Assembly (NCBI RefSeq): GCF_020781835.1
Contig: NZ_JAJGNJ010000006.1
Location: 1 to 64,000 of the forward strand
Direction: 5' to 3'
From: Microbacterium testaceum
GTDB taxonomy: Bacteria > Actinomycetota > Actinomycetes > Actinomycetales > Microbacteriaceae
Length of the DNA stretch: 64,000 nucleotides
Shown here piece by piece: positions 45,901 to 55,700 of this stretch. The notes beneath the pieces are model-generated. The model did not search any database and was not told the origin of the DNA. It saw only the letters and a list, made by a program, of their open reading frames with translations. A program made the translations under genes and the position numbers. Position 1 is the first letter of the stretch. Each line of letters begins with the position of its first letter.

Positions 45901-46518
45901 TTCTCTCCGTCGTCGAGCCTCTGGACGGGGACGAACTCGGCGAGCGGTTGGGGATCTCTGGTGACGTCGTACTGACGCAGCAAGGCGATGTATCGTCGCT
46001 TGTCGATGTCCCAGTCGTACGTCTCTGCGATCGCCTCCGCGTCTTGCGCGGCGAGGAACACCAGGTCGGCGAGCAGGCGCGTCGTTCGCCCGTTCCCGTC
46101 GACGAAGCCGTGGATGCGGACGGACTCGGCATGTACGGCGATGCCGAGTTCGCGTGCTGTCCAGTCGTCGGTGCGCTCCCAGCGGTACCGGATATTGTCG
46201 AGCGATCCGCGGAGCTCGACGGCGATGCGCTCGGGTTCGACGCGTTCGGTACCGACCTGCCCACGTCCACAAGTCTCCGTAGAGCTTCTGATGCAGGTCA
46301 CGGAGGAACGCGTCCGTGAGGATGTCGGTGAGCACGAGTCGCCCGTCGGCGATGTCGTCGAGCAACGCGATGCTGACGTCATCGCTGATCGCCTGCTCAG
46401 CTTCGTAGAGGTCGATCTTCTTCGGCTCATCGCCGAAGATCTCACGAGCCTGTGGGGTGAGGGCGTCTGCTTCTTCCGGGTCCAACGGCGTCTCGCCGTA
46501 TCCGGGCCCGACACCCAT
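45894..46518 (-). pseudogene. Fic-domain protein, frameshifted
   Basis: The N-terminal half (LYEAEQAISDDVSIALLDDI, then LYGDLWTWAGRYRT) and the C-terminal half (HGFVDGNGRTTRLLADL, the HxFxDGNGRxxR catalytic motif) lie in different frames that meet near 46242. Compared with the usual linker in this family, about 17 bp appear to be missing. Fic proteins AMPylate target proteins and act as toxins. Here the product would be truncated before the active site. The ATG at 46518 overlaps the antitoxin stop (TGATG). Confidence 0.8.
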
Positions 46519-46673
46519 CAAATGCGCTGCTTGCGCGCGGCGAGGAAGCGCTCGACCCGCTCAGAACGAGTAACACCGACCGGCACCGACCTGTTCTCCA
46601 ACGCCGCCGACGCCCGCGTGGAACGCAGAGCGGCACGATTAAGCGCCTCACGAGTGACATCCTTGCGCTTCAT
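46518..46673 (-). CDS. Fic-associated antitoxin-like small protein
   Basis: This 51-residue basic protein begins MKRKDVTREALNRAALRSTR and ends RVERFLAARKQRI. It sits directly upstream of the fic remnant with a 1-nt overlap, as VbhA-type antitoxins do. GGAGGT lies 6 nt before its ATG, and a TAGAAT -10 box lies upstream. The inhibitory (S/T)xxxE(G/N) motif is not obvious, so its assignment rests on position and size. Confidence 0.65.
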   Translation of the reverse strand: MKRKDVTREALNRAALRSTRASAALENRSVPVGVTRSERVERFLAARKQRI

Positions 46674-46727
46674 ATGCTCACCTCCGGCAGCTAGGGCTCT
46701 GCTTCATTCTATCGTGCCGGCTCCCTT

Positions 46728-46756
46728 CTGGCGGGGTGCGGTGCGCTCCCCGCCAG
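46728..46756. terminator. Hairpin between the antitoxin and pRiA4b-like genes
   Basis: CTGGCGGGG (46728-46736) and CCCCGCCAG (46748-46756) form a perfect 9-bp stem in the divergent intergenic region. Its role is uncertain; it is not followed by T residues. Confidence 0.4.
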
Positions 46757-46859
46757 GCACTTCCCTGACCAGCAGTTGGGCGGACGCCGACGTGCTCCGT
46801 GAGAATTGATCGCGATGGCGCATCCCGAAGTGATGTGCCCGAAGGTCGGGAGAAGGAAG

Positions 46860-48272
46860 ATGGCATCCGAGAAGTTCGAGGCACCGGATCTTCAGAAGTT
46901 CATCGCCTCGCTGAGGCCCGACGCCGATCATCTGGACGATCTCTGGCGTCGTCCCGAGCCGCAGCTCCTCCCCATCCCCGCTACGGTGCGGGGCTTCCGT
47001 ATCCGTATCGACCTGCAGCGCACGAAGCCGCCGGTGTGGCGACGCATCGAGGTTCCCGGCGACATCCTCCTCCCGCGGCTGCACGAGGTGATCCAAGCGG
47101 CGATGGGATGGACCGACAGCCACCTGCACCGCTTCCGCACGAGCAATGACCGCAACGCTCCCGAGTTCCTCACCCAGTTCGACCTCGACGAGGGCGACGA
47201 GGGGATGCTCGAAGACGATGTGCGCCTCGACCAGGTCATCGCTGATGAGGGCGACCGGCTCTGGTATGACTACGACTTCGGCGATGGCTGGGCGCATATC
47301 CTGCGCGTCGAGAAGGTGCTCGACAGCACTCGCCCGGTCCCGGTATGCGTCGGCGGGAAGCTCGCCTGCCCACCAGAGGACTGCGGCGGCGTCTGGGGCT
47401 ACAGCGAACTCGCCGATTGGGTGCGCAACGACTACGACGACGCACTCAGACCCGAGGTGTTCGACAGCGCCGAGGAAGGACGCGCCTGGCTGCCCGACGG
47501 CTGGCATCCCGACGCCTTCGACATCGATGAGACGAACGAGCTCATCGCCGCCGTCACCGCGGAGCCGATCCCGGTCGTCGAGGAACTCGCGTCGCTGCTC
47601 GAGCTGGCACGGAACCGCGGCGCACGCGGCCTGCGCAACGCGCTTGCGCATCCGGCCGCTTCCGGTGGGACCGATGTCACCACCGACGAGGCTGCCGACC
47701 TCACCGAGCCGTTCCGTGTGCTGCTCGACGTCGTCGGGGACGGCGTGACGCTCACCGGCGCCGGGTATCTGAAGCCCGCCGCCATCGAACAGATCGCACA
47801 CCGCACGGGCATCACCGAATGGTGGATCGGCAAGGCCAACCGCGAAGACCTTACCTGGCCCGTCGCGGAACTCCGCGCCACAGCACGAGCGCTGGGGCTC
47901 GTCTCGGTGCGCAAGGGCCGCATCGCTCCGACTCAGACCATCGCCAAACGCCGTGACGACCCGCAAGCGATCCTCGGGCACATCATCGGCCGGATCCCAC
48001 TCGGAACAACCCCCGCCAAGCGGCACGCCGGCTGGATGGCGCTCACCGTTGTCGCGAACGAGACACCCGCTGAACTGTGGGAGGAGAGCATCAGTGAGCT
48101 CATGTTCGAACTCGGCTGGCGCGATCGCGAGGACCCCTACAGCGCCCCCTCACCCGAGAGTCTCACTCTCGAGACGCTCCGCCTGCTCGCGGGCTCGATG
48201 CGCACGAACGGGCGGCCCAAGGGGGTGAACACGGCTGTCGCAGCCATCGCCCGGGCCGTGATACGGGCCTGA
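46860..48272 (+). CDS. pRiA4b ORF-3-family protein
   Basis: This 470-residue protein has the pRiA4b ORF-3-like domain at about residues 40-210: FRIRIDLQRTKPPVWRRIEV, WTDSHLHRF, LWYDYDFGDGWAHILRVEKV and CPPEDCGGVWGY. A helical C-terminal half of unknown role follows. Family members are frequent on plasmids, IS1096-type elements and defence islands. The ATG at 46860 is preferred over others upstream because GGGAGAAGGAAG precedes it. It is the only plus-strand gene of the island besides the silent cassette. Confidence 0.85.
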   Translation: MASEKFEAPDLQKFIASLRPDADHLDDLWRRPEPQLLPIPATVRGFRIRIDLQRTKPPVWRRIEVPGDILLPRLHEVIQAAMGWTDSHLHRFRTSNDRNAPEFLTQFDLDEGDEGMLEDDVRLDQVIADEGDRLWYDYDFGDGWAHILRVEKVLDSTRPVPVCVGGKLACPPEDCGGVWGYSELADWVRNDYDDALRPEVFDSAEEGRAWLPDGWHPDAFDIDETNELIAAVTAEPIPVVEELASLLELARNRGARGLRNALAHPAASGGTDVTTDEAADLTEPFRVLLDVVGDGVTLTGAGYLKPAAIEQIAHRTGITEWWIGKANREDLTWPVAELRATARALGLVSVRKGRIAPTQTIAKRRDDPQAILGHIIGRIPLGTTPAKRHAGWMALTVVANETPAELWEESISELMFELGWRDREDPYSAPSPESLTLETLRLLAGSMRTNGRPKGVNTAVAAIARAVIRA

Positions 48273-48292
48273 CCGCCTGGTGGCACCGCAGC

Positions 48293-48322
48293 AGGGTTTC
48301 TGGTCACCAATCTGGTCACCGG
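48293..48322. repeat. 30-bp direct repeat, copy 2
   Basis: This is an exact copy of 45871-45900 in the same orientation. The two copies bracket the fic remnant, its antitoxin and the pRiA4b-like gene (about 2.4 kb). It again encodes GDQIGDQKP on the minus strand. Confidence 0.85.
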
Positions 48323-48352
48323 ATCGGCTGCGGTCAGGTCCGGCAGAAACCG

Positions 48353-49312
48353 TCACAGGTCCGTCCTACCTATAGCGGTTTCTGTTGGCCCGAATGGTGT
48401 GACGGGCGTCGCGCTCCAGCTCCGTTCGGCGGGGCTCCACACGGCCTCGGCGTCGAGCCCCCCGAGCACCGGGTCGACGAAGACAGCAACGGCGGCCACG
48501 GTGTCGGAGAACCTCTCCGGCAGACTCGCGCCTGCCTCACCGAGCGCCGTCCGGTAGGCGGCATAGGTCGAGTTGCGTAGCACTGCGAGCCCCTCGGCGG
48601 CCTGCGCCAACGGAATCAACGTGGTCCCGCGGAAACCTGCGGTGGCCGTGAGCGCGTCACGCAGTTCCCCGCACTGTAGAGCCTGTGTGCCGGTCAAGAG
48701 GTGGATGTCCGCGAAATCACGCACGCGCGTGTTCGCCCGTCGCAGTTCGATCGCGGTGACGAGTTTCTCTGCGAGCACCGTCTCGATCGGGTAGCCCAGG
48801 ATGCGGATCGGCGGAGTGTCCGGCCGTAGCGACGGCAGATCAACTGTTCGCGGGGCCGGAGTGACGGGGTCGCCGAAGTTGATGTCAAGCCGCAACTTGA
48901 CCTGCGCTGTTGCGAGCTGTGCCGTCATCGTCACCCGCACACCGGAATACAGCGCATCATCGCGGATCACTGCGGTGGTGACCGTCTCGGGCAGGAACTC
49001 GACGCCGTCGTCTGGGTCTTCGATCGTGGCGATCTCGGCCACGCGGCGGGCCACGGTCTCTTGATCAGAGGCCATGTTACGAGCGAGGGCGTCGGCGTCG
49101 ACCGTAGGACGGCGGGCGCCGAAGGAAGCCAGCAGCATCCCGCCCTTCAGGATGAAGTCCTCGGCGTACGGTGAGCGCGACATCCGCGACAGCCATCGCT
49201 CGACGACGTACATCGTGAGCAGTTCCTGCGTGCCACGTTTCTGGCGACGAGCCTGATTCTGCAGGTCGAGGTACGCGCGCCCTGCGGCGCTCTCTCGCGT
49301 GGGGCGACTCAT
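48353..49312 (-). CDS. abiEii: AbiEii-type nucleotidyltransferase toxin
   Basis: This 319-residue protein has the nucleotidyltransferase core with LKGGMLLASFGARRPTVDAD near residues 55-75, and ILGYPIETVLAEKLVTAIEL near 170-190, typical of AbiEii/AbiGii toxins. Such enzymes modify tRNA or block growth on phage infection. The ATG at 49312 overlaps the antitoxin stop by 4 nt. It forms a type IV toxin-antitoxin pair with the preceding gene. Confidence 0.88.
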   Translation of the reverse strand: MSRPTRESAAGRAYLDLQNQARRQKRGTQELLTMYVVERWLSRMSRSPYAEDFILKGGMLLASFGARRPTVDADALARNMASDQETVARRVAEIATIEDPDDGVEFLPETVTTAVIRDDALYSGVRVTMTAQLATAQVKLRLDINFGDPVTPAPRTVDLPSLRPDTPPIRILGYPIETVLAEKLVTAIELRRANTRVRDFADIHLLTGTQALQCGELRDALTATAGFRGTTLIPLAQAAEGLAVLRNSTYAAYRTALGEAGASLPERFSDTVAAVAVFVDPVLGGLDAEAVWSPAERSWSATPVTPFGPTETAIGRTDL

Positions 49313-49899
49313 CGGGCACTCGCAACATCGAGCGCAGCACGCATCGGCCCGAACGTCCCCAGCGCCTCCGCGTACTCCAGCAGCAGTGCCGGTTTCGAGT
49401 TCGGTGCTGCCAGATATCGGTGAAGCGCGGCATGCGCAATCGGCTCACCAAGGCGTCTCCGAAATCTCATGAGATCCACCACCGTCCTCGCCGCATCGTA
49501 GATGCGCACGGGCTCCCCCGGCCCTGCCTCGAACGCGGTCAAACCAAGTTCGAACGTGGCCTCATCGAAGCGAAACACCGTCACAGGCGGGTAAGTGATC
49601 GCCGGCGTATGCGACCGTTTGGGAACCGCGATCTGCACCAACGCCGGCATCTCGTCCGTCAGGTCATGGATCGCTGCCGCCGAGACGCAGCACACGATCG
49701 CGCGAGGAGCGCGGTGCGCCACTGCGATCATGTCGGGGTACGACGCCGGGGGCGCGTCTGCTCGACGGAAGACCCCGCGCGAGAGTTCGATGATCTGACC
49801 GCCATCTCGCCAGGCATACAGATCTCGCGGATGCACACCATGCGCCCGCGAGGTCTCCGTCGTGAACGTCGACGGGAGCGACTCGTCCAACTCCTTCAC
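49309..49899 (-). CDS. abiEi: AbiEi-type antitoxin
   Basis: This protein of about 196 residues has an N-terminal winged-helix domain (TSRAHGVHPRDLYAWRDGGQ) and a C-terminal AbiEi domain with RIYDAARTVVDLMRFRR. AbiEi proteins repress their own promoter and neutralise AbiEii. The GTG at 49899 with AGGA 8 nt upstream is chosen; a TTG at 49923 is possible. Family proteins pair with the nucleotidyltransferase encoded next. Confidence 0.82.
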   Translation of the reverse strand: MKELDESLPSTFTTETSRAHGVHPRDLYAWRDGGQIIELSRGVFRRADAPPASYPDMIAVAHRAPRAIVCCVSAAAIHDLTDEMPALVQIAVPKRSHTPAITYPPVTVFRFDEATFELGLTAFEAGPGEPVRIYDAARTVVDLMRFRRRLGEPIAHAALHRYLAAPNSKPALLLEYAEALGTFGPMRAALDVASAR

Positions 49900-49950
49900 G
49901 GATACAATCCTTGCACAGAACAATCACCTATGTGTGGTTTTTATCCACAT

Positions 49951-50002
49951 CTGTTGGGCGACCCCCGATGTCGCGTCTCGTCCAACAGTCACCGGACTGT
50001 TG
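49951..50002. repeat. Cluster of inverted repeats between drmC and abiEi
   Basis: CTGTTGGGCGA (49951-49961) pairs with TCGTCCAACAG (49978-49988) at 10 of 11 positions, and CAACAGTC (49983-49990) pairs perfectly with GACTGTTG (49995-50002). The stems are mutually exclusive. They lie past the end of the DISARM operon and upstream of abiEi, so they may terminate the former or regulate the latter. Confidence 0.55.
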
Positions 50003-50059
50003 CCGCCGGAATGCCCTTGTGTGGGCGACACACTCGCCGAGCGCGTCGAGTTGATGGAG

Positions 50060-50767
50060 CTAAGGAACCAGCTCATAGAGCGACCCATGCTTGCTCCTCA
50101 TGGTGGTCTCGACGGATGCAGCAAGAGCGGTATCGCGGATGAGGATGCCGAACTCGATGTTGCGATTCTCAGCCGAGAAACTGAAGTTGGCACTGGTGAT
50201 GAGCAGCAGCTCGTGATCGACCACGATGAACTTGGCGTGACTGATCACCTGCTTGCCGTTGGGCAGAAGCGCAGAGCGGTAGACGGTCGCTCCCGGTAGC
50301 TGAACCTTGACCGTCGCGGCGTCGGCGACCCCGGCGTCAACGTAGACGGTGACCACAACGCCGGGCTGATCGGAGGCCGCTTTCAGGGCCGTCCACATCT
50401 GCGAGGTGTCCTGGAAGTTGTATGTCGCCGCTGTCACCGACTGCCGTGCTGCTCCGACGATGCGGTGGAACTCGCTGGTGAGGTGGCCGATGTTGGCCTC
50501 ATTACCGGGCATCGTCCACACTGGCGTCAGCTCACGTGGGACGGTCTTCGCACCGGCGATCGCGCGCAGCACGCTGACAGCACGCTCGCGGTCGCTGGGA
50601 GCGATCCCCGATGCTGCAAGCAGCTCCCTAACGTGCTCGCGACGGCTGATCGCGATCTCGCGTACGGCGACGCTGATGGGCGTGCCGGTCCCGAACTGCA
50701 TTGCGAGCCGCTCCGCTTCGGTCGCGGTGAGGAAGCTGCCGAGTTCCGCAAGCGGGTCAGAGGCCAT
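50060..50767 (-). CDS. drmC: DISARM protein DrmC (phospholipase D-like)
   Basis: This 235-residue PLD-superfamily protein carries a single HKD motif in SHAKFIVVDHELLLITSANF near residues 186-205. DrmC is the accessory nuclease-like component of DISARM. The ATG at 50767 overlaps the drmB stop by 11 nt. It is the last gene of the operon. Confidence 0.9.
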   Translation of the reverse strand: MASDPLAELGSFLTATEAERLAMQFGTGTPISVAVREIAISRREHVRELLAASGIAPSDRERAVSVLRAIAGAKTVPRELTPVWTMPGNEANIGHLTSEFHRIVGAARQSVTAATYNFQDTSQMWTALKAASDQPGVVVTVYVDAGVADAATVKVQLPGATVYRSALLPNGKQVISHAKFIVVDHELLLITSANFSFSAENRNIEFGILIRDTALAASVETTMRSKHGSLYELVP

Positions 50768-52787
50768 GAACGCTGCCGAAGAAGCCCGGAACGGTTGGGC
50801 CGCTCGCGGTCGGGAGGTCGAGGAGGAACCGACGGTCGAGGAACCGGTTGGCCTTCTCGCACGAGGTCTCCGAAGCGAAGGAGCAGGTGTGGCAGGCCGC
50901 GCCGTGAAGGAAGTCCTCGGGGTCGGACGGCGTGCGTTGAGCGCAAACCGGGTCGGACGAGCATCGCGCGGCCCGACGTAATCCGGACAGCACGATGTTC
51001 TGGAGCTTCGTCGGTTCTGAGAGAGCAACGAGGCCGCCGAGCGTTCCTTCGCTGTCAGACGCTGTCGTGCAGATGAGCAGTCCTGCCGCGGCCTCGCGCC
51101 CGGGCTCGTCACGCCAGGCGTAGATGCGTTCGGTGAGGCTGGCCGCGCCGTAGCCCGAGTACATCGCCATCTCCCGGATAAGAATGTGCGACAGCGTATG
51201 AACGAGCCAGTAGCGCGGTGCGGGCATACGAGTATCGGGGTCCACCGCTTCGGCAGTCTCGGAGAAGCGACGGGCGAAGTTGCGGCGGTGCGCTTGGACG
51301 TGGGCGTCCCACAACGGGGCTCCCTCTATCTCACGCTCCCACCGCGCGACAGCGTCAAGGTCGAGCTGGATGAAGATTCCCTCTCCTCGGTCCTCGGTAG
51401 CAGGTACCCAGATGGGCTTGCCAGTCCGGGTGAGATCAACCAGGCGCGAGGCGACGTCATTCACGCGATCCATCTCGTCGAGGCGGGTGAAGCCGAGGAC
51501 AGCGTTCACCTTCTTCATCCTGTCCACGCCGACGACGCGGGTGATGCGTGGATGCAGGTCAGCACCGCGCTGCTTCTCCGTGACCATGAGCCCGGTGTCG
51601 TTCTGCTGTTCGGGGAACAGAATCGGCTTCTGGAGATAGCGCCATTCGGGGATGAGTAGCTCGATCGGGTCCCAGCTGGCGCGGCGCTCTTCGCGGGCCT
51701 CTTCCGACTCCGGGGGCGCGAGCACGTCGGCGACGGCAGTAGCGAGGTCGGCGTCGGAGAGGCTGGCCACGTCGATGTCGCGTGCCCCGGCGAGTGCGCG
51801 GATGACCGGGATCTGGTCAGCGAACTGCTGGATCTGCTCGACGCCGAGCTCGACGCGAAGTTGGTCGGCGAGCGCTTCCTTCTGCTCGGCCTCCGAGCGC
51901 GGCATAACAATGATGCTCTGAGTCGAAGGGAACCACAGGTTCGAGGCACCCATCATGATCAAAGCCGGCTGAGCCTTGCAGCCAGGGAAGAAGGCGCCGA
52001 GATGAGGGTGGCGGCCACGGCAGGTCTGGGGAAGCTTTTCCCGTCCCTTCACGCCCTGGGCCTCGGCCATGCCACGGGTCGCGTTGCAGGACTGGCAGAT
52101 GATCGTGGAGCCGACACTCTTACCAACGTTGGCGTCGCGCATCTTCAGGTCGGGGTTCTCTGCGACGGGGCACTTCCCGCCCTTGTGCACCCACAGCGCG
52201 TACGGGAACTCGTCAAGGTGTCCGTTGGTGCAGGTCAGCAGGTGCTGCGCTGGCACAGCCGGGCTGCCCTCACGTCGTCCACGTCCGCCCCGGCCAGGGC
52301 ACGGCTTATGAGTGAATTGGGCCAGATCTGGGCGGAACGGATGCGTGTTGGTGTAGGTGAACCGCGTGAGCGGACCGAGGTAGTCGCAACCGGTGCAGCG
52401 GAACCACTGCGGGAACACACGCGCGGGCAGGCCGAGGTCGGAGCCTTCGGTAGACATCGACCCCTTCTTCGGCTGCCACGGGAACGGACGCAGTGCGTCG
52501 GCCTGCGGCCCGAGGTGCAGCCGGACGACGTTGAGTAGGCGCGGTTCAAGGATCGTCGGGACGATCTCACGGCGCTTCCAGATCGGCTCCCAGTCATCCA
52601 ATCCGGCGGGCATCACCGAGAAGTTCGGTAGGTCCATGATCGCGCCCGGGCCGTAGGTGTAGAGCAGCGATGAAGGCCGCGCCGAGCCGACCTTGGCCCG
52701 GTTCTTCGTCAAGCCGTCGTCGACATCGCCGAGCGGGTCGAGGGCGTCATTATTATCGGCCACTGCCGCGACGGTGGTGTCAGTCAT
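50757..52787 (-). CDS. drmB: DISARM protein DrmB (DUF1998)
   Basis: This 676-residue protein has zinc-binding cysteine pairs (FRCTGCDYLG, ICQSCNATRG, CHTCSFASETSCE) and a C-terminal DUF1998 domain with HTLSHILIREMAMYSGYGA. DrmB partners the helicase DrmA, and the pair form the core DNA-loading complex of DISARM. Its ATG overlaps the drmA stop by 1 nt (TGATG), so the two proteins should be made in step. Confidence 0.93.
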   Translation of the reverse strand: MTDTTVAAVADNNDALDPLGDVDDGLTKNRAKVGSARPSSLLYTYGPGAIMDLPNFSVMPAGLDDWEPIWKRREIVPTILEPRLLNVVRLHLGPQADALRPFPWQPKKGSMSTEGSDLGLPARVFPQWFRCTGCDYLGPLTRFTYTNTHPFRPDLAQFTHKPCPGRGGRGRREGSPAVPAQHLLTCTNGHLDEFPYALWVHKGGKCPVAENPDLKMRDANVGKSVGSTIICQSCNATRGMAEAQGVKGREKLPQTCRGRHPHLGAFFPGCKAQPALIMMGASNLWFPSTQSIIVMPRSEAEQKEALADQLRVELGVEQIQQFADQIPVIRALAGARDIDVASLSDADLATAVADVLAPPESEEAREERRASWDPIELLIPEWRYLQKPILFPEQQNDTGLMVTEKQRGADLHPRITRVVGVDRMKKVNAVLGFTRLDEMDRVNDVASRLVDLTRTGKPIWVPATEDRGEGIFIQLDLDAVARWEREIEGAPLWDAHVQAHRRNFARRFSETAEAVDPDTRMPAPRYWLVHTLSHILIREMAMYSGYGAASLTERIYAWRDEPGREAAAGLLICTTASDSEGTLGGLVALSEPTKLQNIVLSGLRRAARCSSDPVCAQRTPSDPEDFLHGAACHTCSFASETSCEKANRFLDRRFLLDLPTASGPTVPGFFGSVHGL

Positions 52788-55700
52788 CAGTCGTCCTCCC
52801 CCGTAGGCATGGCCCAGTCATCAACGCCTGTGGGGGTTCTGGCGAAGAGCCGGTCCGGGACCGGTGAGACCAGGATGTTGATCTCCGGCTGCACCTCGCG
52901 CATGGAGTTCGCGATTACAAACGGTGCTTCGGTCGAGCTGCCGATGTTGGCGCGGTAGTTCTCCGGACTGATGATCAGCGGCAGGTACTTGTCGCCCTCG
53001 CCGATGCGCTCGTAGACCAAAGCCTGGTGCCGCTCGGTCGCGTATCCGGCGCGGCTCATCCACCGGTCGACGCGGTTAATAAGCAGGTCGCCGGCCTTCT
53101 TGGCGAGGTCATCGTCCTGCGATGCGGCGAGGATGCGGGCCTTAAGTCGGTCGATGATTGCAGTCACGGCGGGATGCTGTGTGCCGATCTTCCCTGCCTC
53201 GCGCTCCGGCGAGAGCCCGTCAGCAATCGTTGCCTGGGCGACACGGGCGGCGCTAACGAGCAGCCCGTCGATACCGCGCTCCAGCGAGGTCGGCGAGAAC
53301 GGCGTGACGGAGAGTGCCTCGACCTGCTTATAGAAGGTGTCGTGGTAGTGCCGGAACTGCTCGAAGTGGGCGAGGTCACGTGGCCGCGCCCAGTTCCCCA
53401 GCGACACGACCAGGCCAGGGCGTGCCGCGTCGCGGCCAACTCGCGACGACGCCTGGATGTACTCAGCGGTGTTCTTCGGCTGGCCGACCACGAGCATGAG
53501 TCCGAGGCGCTGCACGTCGACACCCACCTGGAGCATCGACGTGGCGAGGACGACGTCGAAGGGAGCGTCCCCGTCCCGCTTGGGCGCGGCCTTGTCTTCC
53601 CGGCGCAACGCGATTCGCGCCTGGAACGCCGCAGTCGTGTCATAGCCCGGGTCGAACTCTAGCCCGAGCTTGTCGAGGGTCTTGCCGATGTCGGCACCGG
53701 AGATCCGCGAGGTCAACTCGGCCACGTTGAGGCTCCCGAACGCAGTGCCGTACCTGCGCGGGAAGCCGGAGTCGCGCCGAGGGTTGCCGACTCGAGTGCT
53801 CACGTCGTCGTCCACGTACCGGCGCATGCCGGCGAGTTCCCGCGTGGCGTTGAAGTACCCGACGAGAGTCATGTAGGGGTCTGCCTCGATGCCAGCGCGG
53901 TCGAGCAGCAACTGGCCTGCAAGCAGCAGCACCTCGGCGAGGCGAATCTCGGCGCTCGACAAGCGCACGCCCGGCGCACTAACGCCGATGTAACGACGGC
54001 CGGGGTTCTGCTCGGAGACTTCGACCTCGCGCGAGAAGAAGGTGTCCGCCACGTCGAGCACCTGCGGCGGGAAGATCTCCACCTTGCGGCCGTAGAGCTG
54101 CCGTACCTGCTCGACCGCGTTGCGTACGGTGGCCGTCGAGGCGACGATCAGCGGCTTGACCGTCTTGCCCTCGAGCGTCTCCCACGAGCATAGCGTCTCG
54201 ACGGCGACCTCGAACAGGCCGACGGCCGTGCCGAGCGCCCCGGTGATGAGGTGTAGCTCGTCCTGGATGATCAAGTCCGGAGGGCGCAAGCGATTGACCG
54301 GCATCACGGTCGCGGCCGGGTGGCCGTTATTCGCCGGATGCGACTGCACCGTGCAGCCGGTGTAGTCGGGGTGGACGTAGCCGTGTCGCCCGCAGCGCTT
54401 GCTGACGTACCCGAACAGTGAGGCCGCTTCGCCCTCGCGTGCGAGCCGGGCGAACTTGTCGACTGTGGCGATGACAAACGCCGGAGTGAGCCGGTAGATC
54501 TCCTCGTCGACGGTGAGAACCGGAAGTCCCTCGGGAACGCCGCCTCCCTTGGAGAACGGGCACCGGCCCAGCTCGTCGCCGCAGTGCACGAACACCCGGC
54601 GGCTGGTCGCGTCACCCTTCACGTTCGCCGGGGTGATCTCGGTCCCGCACCACGGGCATCGCTGAATCTGAAGGACCGTCAGCCGGTGCGACGCACCGTC
54701 GTTGACCTTCTTGAGCTGCTCGTCGGCTTCCTCGAACCGCTTCGGGCTGACGTCGGTGCCGACCCAGAGGCCGATGCGGAACGGTTCGGTCCCCCAGGTC
54801 GCTTCATCCTCGCGGCGGGCGAGTTCGGCGGCGCAGACGAGTGCAGTCGCGCGCTGGAACTGCTGGGCCGTCAGGAGGCGCAGCGTGTAGCGCATCAGCA
54901 CCGACACCCCATCGCTGCCGTTCAGAGGGCCGTCACTCGATTGCACAACCGCCTGGCGGCGACGGATCGCGAACGTGTAGGCAGCCAGGCCGAGATATGC
55001 CTCGGTCTTGCCGCCACCAGTCGGGAAGAACAGCAGCTCCACGCGTGCCTGATGTTCCGCGCTGCGCAGTGGCGCGGTCGGGTCGACGAGCGCGCCGAGT
55101 TGCATGAGAATAAATGCAAGCTGGAACGGACGCCACGAGGCGACCGGCCTCCCATCCGCCTCGGCCGCTTCGAGAGTCGCCCGCACGTCCTTGCTTGACA
55201 GCGCGGGCTCGGACTTGCGAGCCTCGGCGACCTGCGAGGCGAGACGCTGATCACGCATCACGTGATTCATGAACTGGAAGCACTGGAGCGCGGTTGCATT
55301 CGACGCGACGAACTCCAGACCGTTGACGAGACGCTGATGCGCCTGCCGCGCCTCCCACAGCACCACATCGGCGGTCTCACGCAGATGCGCCGGGAGCTGC
55401 GCGGCGACGCCCTCCTGCCGGTCAAGCCATGCGCCGTACCCCGACACCAGCGGGGCGAGCCCAGCGCGAAGGTCGTCAGGGGTGCCGGACGCCAGGGCTC
55501 TCATTGCCAGGGACGCACCCTCGACTTCGCCGGCCCGAGTCTGGGGCGTCTCGGCCTTGGGCAACCAGGTCGTCGACACCGCGGTAGCGCGGCGCGAGCC
55601 CTTGCGCACGACCCAGTCGGCGGAGCAGGTGCGACCGATCGCGAACTCCAGCCGATCCTTGTACTGGAGATCGAGACGACGCACCTCGTCGTCATGCTCA

